This document shows, one piece after another, positions 61,201 through 64,000 of a stretch of 64,000 nucleotides of DNA. The first letter of the stretch is position 1. Each line of letters begins with the position of its first letter. This stretch comes from Pseudofabraea citricarpa (taxonomy: Eukaryota > Ascomycota > Leotiomycetes > Helotiales > Dermateaceae): contig JAPWGK010000016.1 of the NCBI GenBank assembly GCA_029641185.1, positions 1,116,001-1,180,000 on the forward strand, written 5' to 3'. Position numbers and translations under genes: made by a program. The notes under the pieces were generated by a model. That model was not told the origin of the DNA. It searched no databases and saw nothing but the letters and a program-made list of their open reading frames with translations.

Positions 61201-63525
61201 TCTTAGGACTAATTATTAGTATAAAAGAAATTAAAATAAACCCTAATAAAATTAAAGATATTTAAGAATAAAAAATACCTAAGAACTTAAGAGATATATA
61301 AAGCTTTATTAGATTTATAAACTTTTATAAAAGATTTATTAAAAATTACTCTAGAATATTTTCTTTAATTAATAACTTAAGTAAAAAAAAGAAAAAGACG
61401 AAAGACTTTAATTAAAACGATAAATATTAGAATACTTTTAAAAAACTAAAAAAAATAATTATTTTAGTACTAATACTTACGTATTTTAATAAAAATAAGT
61501 AATATATTATAAAGTATAACTTATCCGATTACGTTAATATAAGAGTATTATCTTAATATAAGGAGAATAAACTTTTATATCTCGTAGTATTTTTTTCTAG
61601 AAGACTTTTATTAGCTAAATATAATTATAAAATCTATAATAAAAAACTCTTAGTAATAATCAAATACTTTAAGGAATAAAAACCTAAATTTTAAGAAATA
61701 AATTTACTTATATAAGTACTCTTAGATTATAAGGTTCTAGAATATTTTATAATTACTAAGAAGTTAATAAAAAGATAAGCTAGATAAATAAAATTCCTAT
61801 TAAAGTTTAACTTCTAGATTATCTATAAACTAGAAAAATAAAACGAGAAAGTAGATATTTTAACTAAAAGATCTTAAGATAAACTATAAGATAAATTAAA
61901 CGATTAATAGAAAAAATAAATATAAATTATTTTTCCTAAAAATAAAATTAATAGAAAAAAAGCTCTAGAAATATTTAACTTATATATTTAGGTTATAAGA
62001 GTAAAATAAACGATTCCTAAGTATATCTAAGAGAGATAAAAGAATAACTAGTTCTACTAAGAAACTCTTAAGGCTTTAAGAGATAATAAACTAGTAAAAG
62101 ATATTCCTAAATTATACTACGAAAATCGAGATAATATCTTATTTTATAAGAACTAAATCTAGGTTCTAGAAGCTTATAAAATAAAATTAATTTAGAAAAT
62201 ATATAAAAAGCTTATAATTAAATACTTTAGCCGAGAAAGAATATTAATCCTTCTATAAGATAATTATATCTAGAAGAATATAAATAAAAATCTTAATTAA
62301 TATATTAGAAACTATTATATCTATAGAAAATCTAAACTAAATAATATCGCTTACTAAGGATACCTAGAGCTACTATTAATACTAGATAAACCTTAGAGTT
62401 ATATATCTATAGACTTTATAATTAAACTTCTAGAGAGTAATAAATTTAATATTATCTTAGTTATAATCTATAGATTATTAAAGGAAAGATATTATATTTT
62501 TTATAGATATAAAATAAAAGAATAAACGTAAAAGAAACTATTAAATTATTCCTAAAAAATATATAAAAATACTATAGATTACTTATAACTTATATCTCTA
62601 ATAAAGGTTTTTAATTTATAAGTAAGATATAAAAAAAACTTTATAAGATATTAGGAATTAACGTTTAATTATCTATAATAATATACCTAGAGATAAACGG
62701 CTAAATAAAAAGAATAAACGTAGAAATAAAACGTTACCTAAGAGCTTATACTAATTACTTATAAGATAACTAAAGTTAAATCCTACTAATAATAGAATTT
62801 ATAGGTAATAAATATTAATCTATAAGTATAAAAGTTATATTATTTTTTATAAATAAAAGATATAAACTAAGAATAAATTTCGACTAAGAAAATACTAAGA
62901 TTAATTAAACGTAACCTGCGAAAACTAGACTAAATAAAAGACGAGTAATAGAATTTATAAAAAAAATAAAAAATACTTAGAAATTTATACGTAAGAAAAT
63001 AGCTTAGTCTTAGAGTAAGATAAAAAAATACGTAAATAAGAAATAATCGCTTACGCTAAACTATAAACTAGGAGATAAAGTTTATATCTTAATAAAAAAT
63101 ATCCGAATATAAAGATTCTTACGAAAATTAAAATATAAGAATAAAAGATCTTATAAGATTAAAAAGAAAATTAAACTAAGCTCTTATAAAATAAAGTTAT
63201 TACTAGGACTTAAGATTTATCTTATATTTTACTTTAACTTATTACGTAAAAACCTAGACGATCTTTTACCTAGATAAAAAGAAACTAAATCTCTTTTAAT
63301 TAATATAAAAGGAAATAACAAATAAAAAGTAGAAGATATTAAGGATATAAAAATAATTAAAAGAAAAGTTTTCTATAAAGTCAAATAAATATAATAACTA
63401 TTAGATCTAGAGTAATATCTAACAGAAAATTTTAAAAATATATAAGAAATTCTAAAAGATTTTTACTTTAGATATCTAGATAAACTTTATCTAATATAAA
63501 AATTAAACGCTTAGAAGAAGAATAA
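58250..63525 (+). pseudogene. Decayed Gypsy gag-pol, forward copy
   Basis: Motifs seen through the stops, in Gypsy order: reverse transcriptase RFYINYRKLN with a following YLLPLINKTL (about 60750-60835, from RFxVDYRKLN...PLPxIDE), the active site SYINNIYIY (about 61060-61085, from YIDDI with both Asp codons turned to Asn), RNase H near 61510-61660, integrase near 62000-62450 (ISIDF-like), and a C-terminal segment at 63380-63515 resembling a chromodomain tail (FY.RY.DK...LNAW). The start of gag is not located. Confidence 0.78.
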
Positions 63526-63871
63526 TATTACGGTTCTTACGTAAGTTACTTAAGATATATATTATATATTTATTTCTCTTATATATATTTTATTTACCTT
63601 ATATTATAATTTATTAACCTAGATTATATAACTAGAAATTTATTAAGTAAGGTAAATTATATATAACTTACCTTATATATTTATTTACCTAAGAATATAT
63701 ATAATAGAGAATACTTAGAGAGTAAATACTAGTATAATAAGAAAGATTACTTATAACTAGTTTCTTATATTTTCTTTTTTTCTTTTTTTCTTTTCTCCTT
63801 ATACTTAGATCTTTTATTATTAATTAGTTATATCGATCTCTTATTTACTTTATATTTTATATATTATAATA
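63526..63871 (+). repeat. 3' LTR of the forward Gypsy element
   Basis: 346 bp, same length as the 5' LTR. It is followed by the target duplication AGTTC and then by host-element sequence in reverse orientation. Confidence 0.9.
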
Positions 63872-63932
63872 AGTTCGTATATATCTTTATTATTCTTATT
63901 AAAATAAAAGTAAAAGAATAATACTTAGATAA

Positions 63933-64000
63933 TATTATAATATATAAAATATAAAGTAAATAAGAGATTAATATAACTAATTAATAATAAAAAATCTAAG
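63933..64000 (-). repeat. Start of the 5' LTR of the reverse Gypsy element, cut by window end
   Basis: From 63933 the sequence matches 43801 onward (TATTATAATATATAAAATA...), i.e. the second reversed LTR of the outer element. Only 68 bp are in the window. Confidence 0.85.

Larger units (their letters stand above)
57660..63871 (+). mobile_element. Ty3/Gypsy chromovirus-like retrotransposon, forward orientation, nested
   Basis: The 6,212-bp element has two 346-bp direct LTRs and a 5-bp target duplication AGTTT (57655-57659) / AGTTC (63872-63876), which differ by one C-to-T change. It lies in the opposite orientation inside another copy of the same family, 61 bp from that copy's 5' LTR, and so creates a long palindrome. 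Structurally complete but fully mutated. Confidence 0.92.
43801..64000 (-). mobile_element. Ty3/Gypsy retrotransposon, reverse orientation, doubly interrupted
   Basis: In plus-strand order: 3' LTR (43801-44147, reversed), the internal 3' end (44148-44192), a Copia insertion (44193-52111), the main internal region (52117-57659), a forward Gypsy insertion (57660-63871), the last internal stretch (63877-63932) and the start of the 5' LTR (63933 onward, leaving the window). Removing both insertions and one copy of each target duplication restores a continuous element that matches the forward copy in reverse complement. The internal region carries the same pol relics as the forward copy. It is heavily mutated, has no open frame and must be inactive. 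Confidence 0.85.

Noticed and set aside
41320..64000. Mitochondrial DNA insertion or centromere as the cause of the AT-rich block
   Set aside because: Recognisable LTRs, target duplications and retrotransposon pol motifs with RIP-type changes explain most of it; a centromeric location cannot be excluded but nothing specific supports it.

Overview
The window is about 41.3 kb of gene-bearing, roughly balanced-GC sequence followed by about 22.7 kb of extremely AT-rich, gene-free sequence. Short spliceosomal introns (42-94 bp, usually GTAAGT-like donors with CTAAC branch sites), the gene content (RAD57, FacC-type carnitine acetyltransferase, HeLo-domain protein, GH128 glucanase, PL1 pectinases) and retrotransposons mutated by C:G to T:A transitions point to a filamentous Pezizomycotina ascomycete with repeat-induced point mutation (RIP), probably plant-associated. 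A leotiomycete is my guess only.

Gene half, left to right: a RAD57-like recombinase paralogue (461-1869, +); an MFS transporter (2106-4233, -); a cytosolic-type carnitine O-acetyltransferase (6422-9107, +); a secreted GH128 Asl1-like glucanase (11443-12576, +); a small F-box-like protein (14178-14828, -); a convergent pectin lyase (16713-18336, +) and pectate lyase (19026-20407, -); an NTF2-like protein with a long repetitive tail (22156-24028, -); a HeLo + Ras-association protein (26013-27200, +); a cytochrome P450 (28447-30184, +) convergent with a small secreted cysteine protein (30426-30892, -); a MscS channel with an EF-hand (34004-37126, -); and an orphan single-membrane-span protein (40301-41203, -) beside the AT-rich block. 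Exon boundaries are my own and were checked for frame continuity.

AT-rich half: from about 41.32 kb the sequence is nearly pure A/T. It holds a large RIP-mutated inverted repeat (41.49-42.09 kb), a small GC-bearing island (42.66-42.71 kb), and a nest of three LTR retrotransposons. A reverse-oriented Ty3/Gypsy element (from 43801, running past the window end) was interrupted twice: by a Ty1/Copia element (44193-52111, 209-bp LTRs, target duplication GTTTA) and by a second, forward-oriented copy of the same Gypsy family (57660-63871, 346-bp LTRs, target duplication AGTTT/AGTTC). The two Gypsy copies form a giant palindrome of about 5.5-kb arms. All reading frames in the block are broken.

The genes do not form one pathway. 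The notable functional grouping is plant-wall and wall-active secretion (GH128, pectin lyase, pectate lyase, small secreted protein). I see no secondary-metabolite cluster, RNA gene or CRISPR array. The most unusual protein is the HeLo/Ras-association fusion; the most informative structure is the dated nest of retrotransposons.
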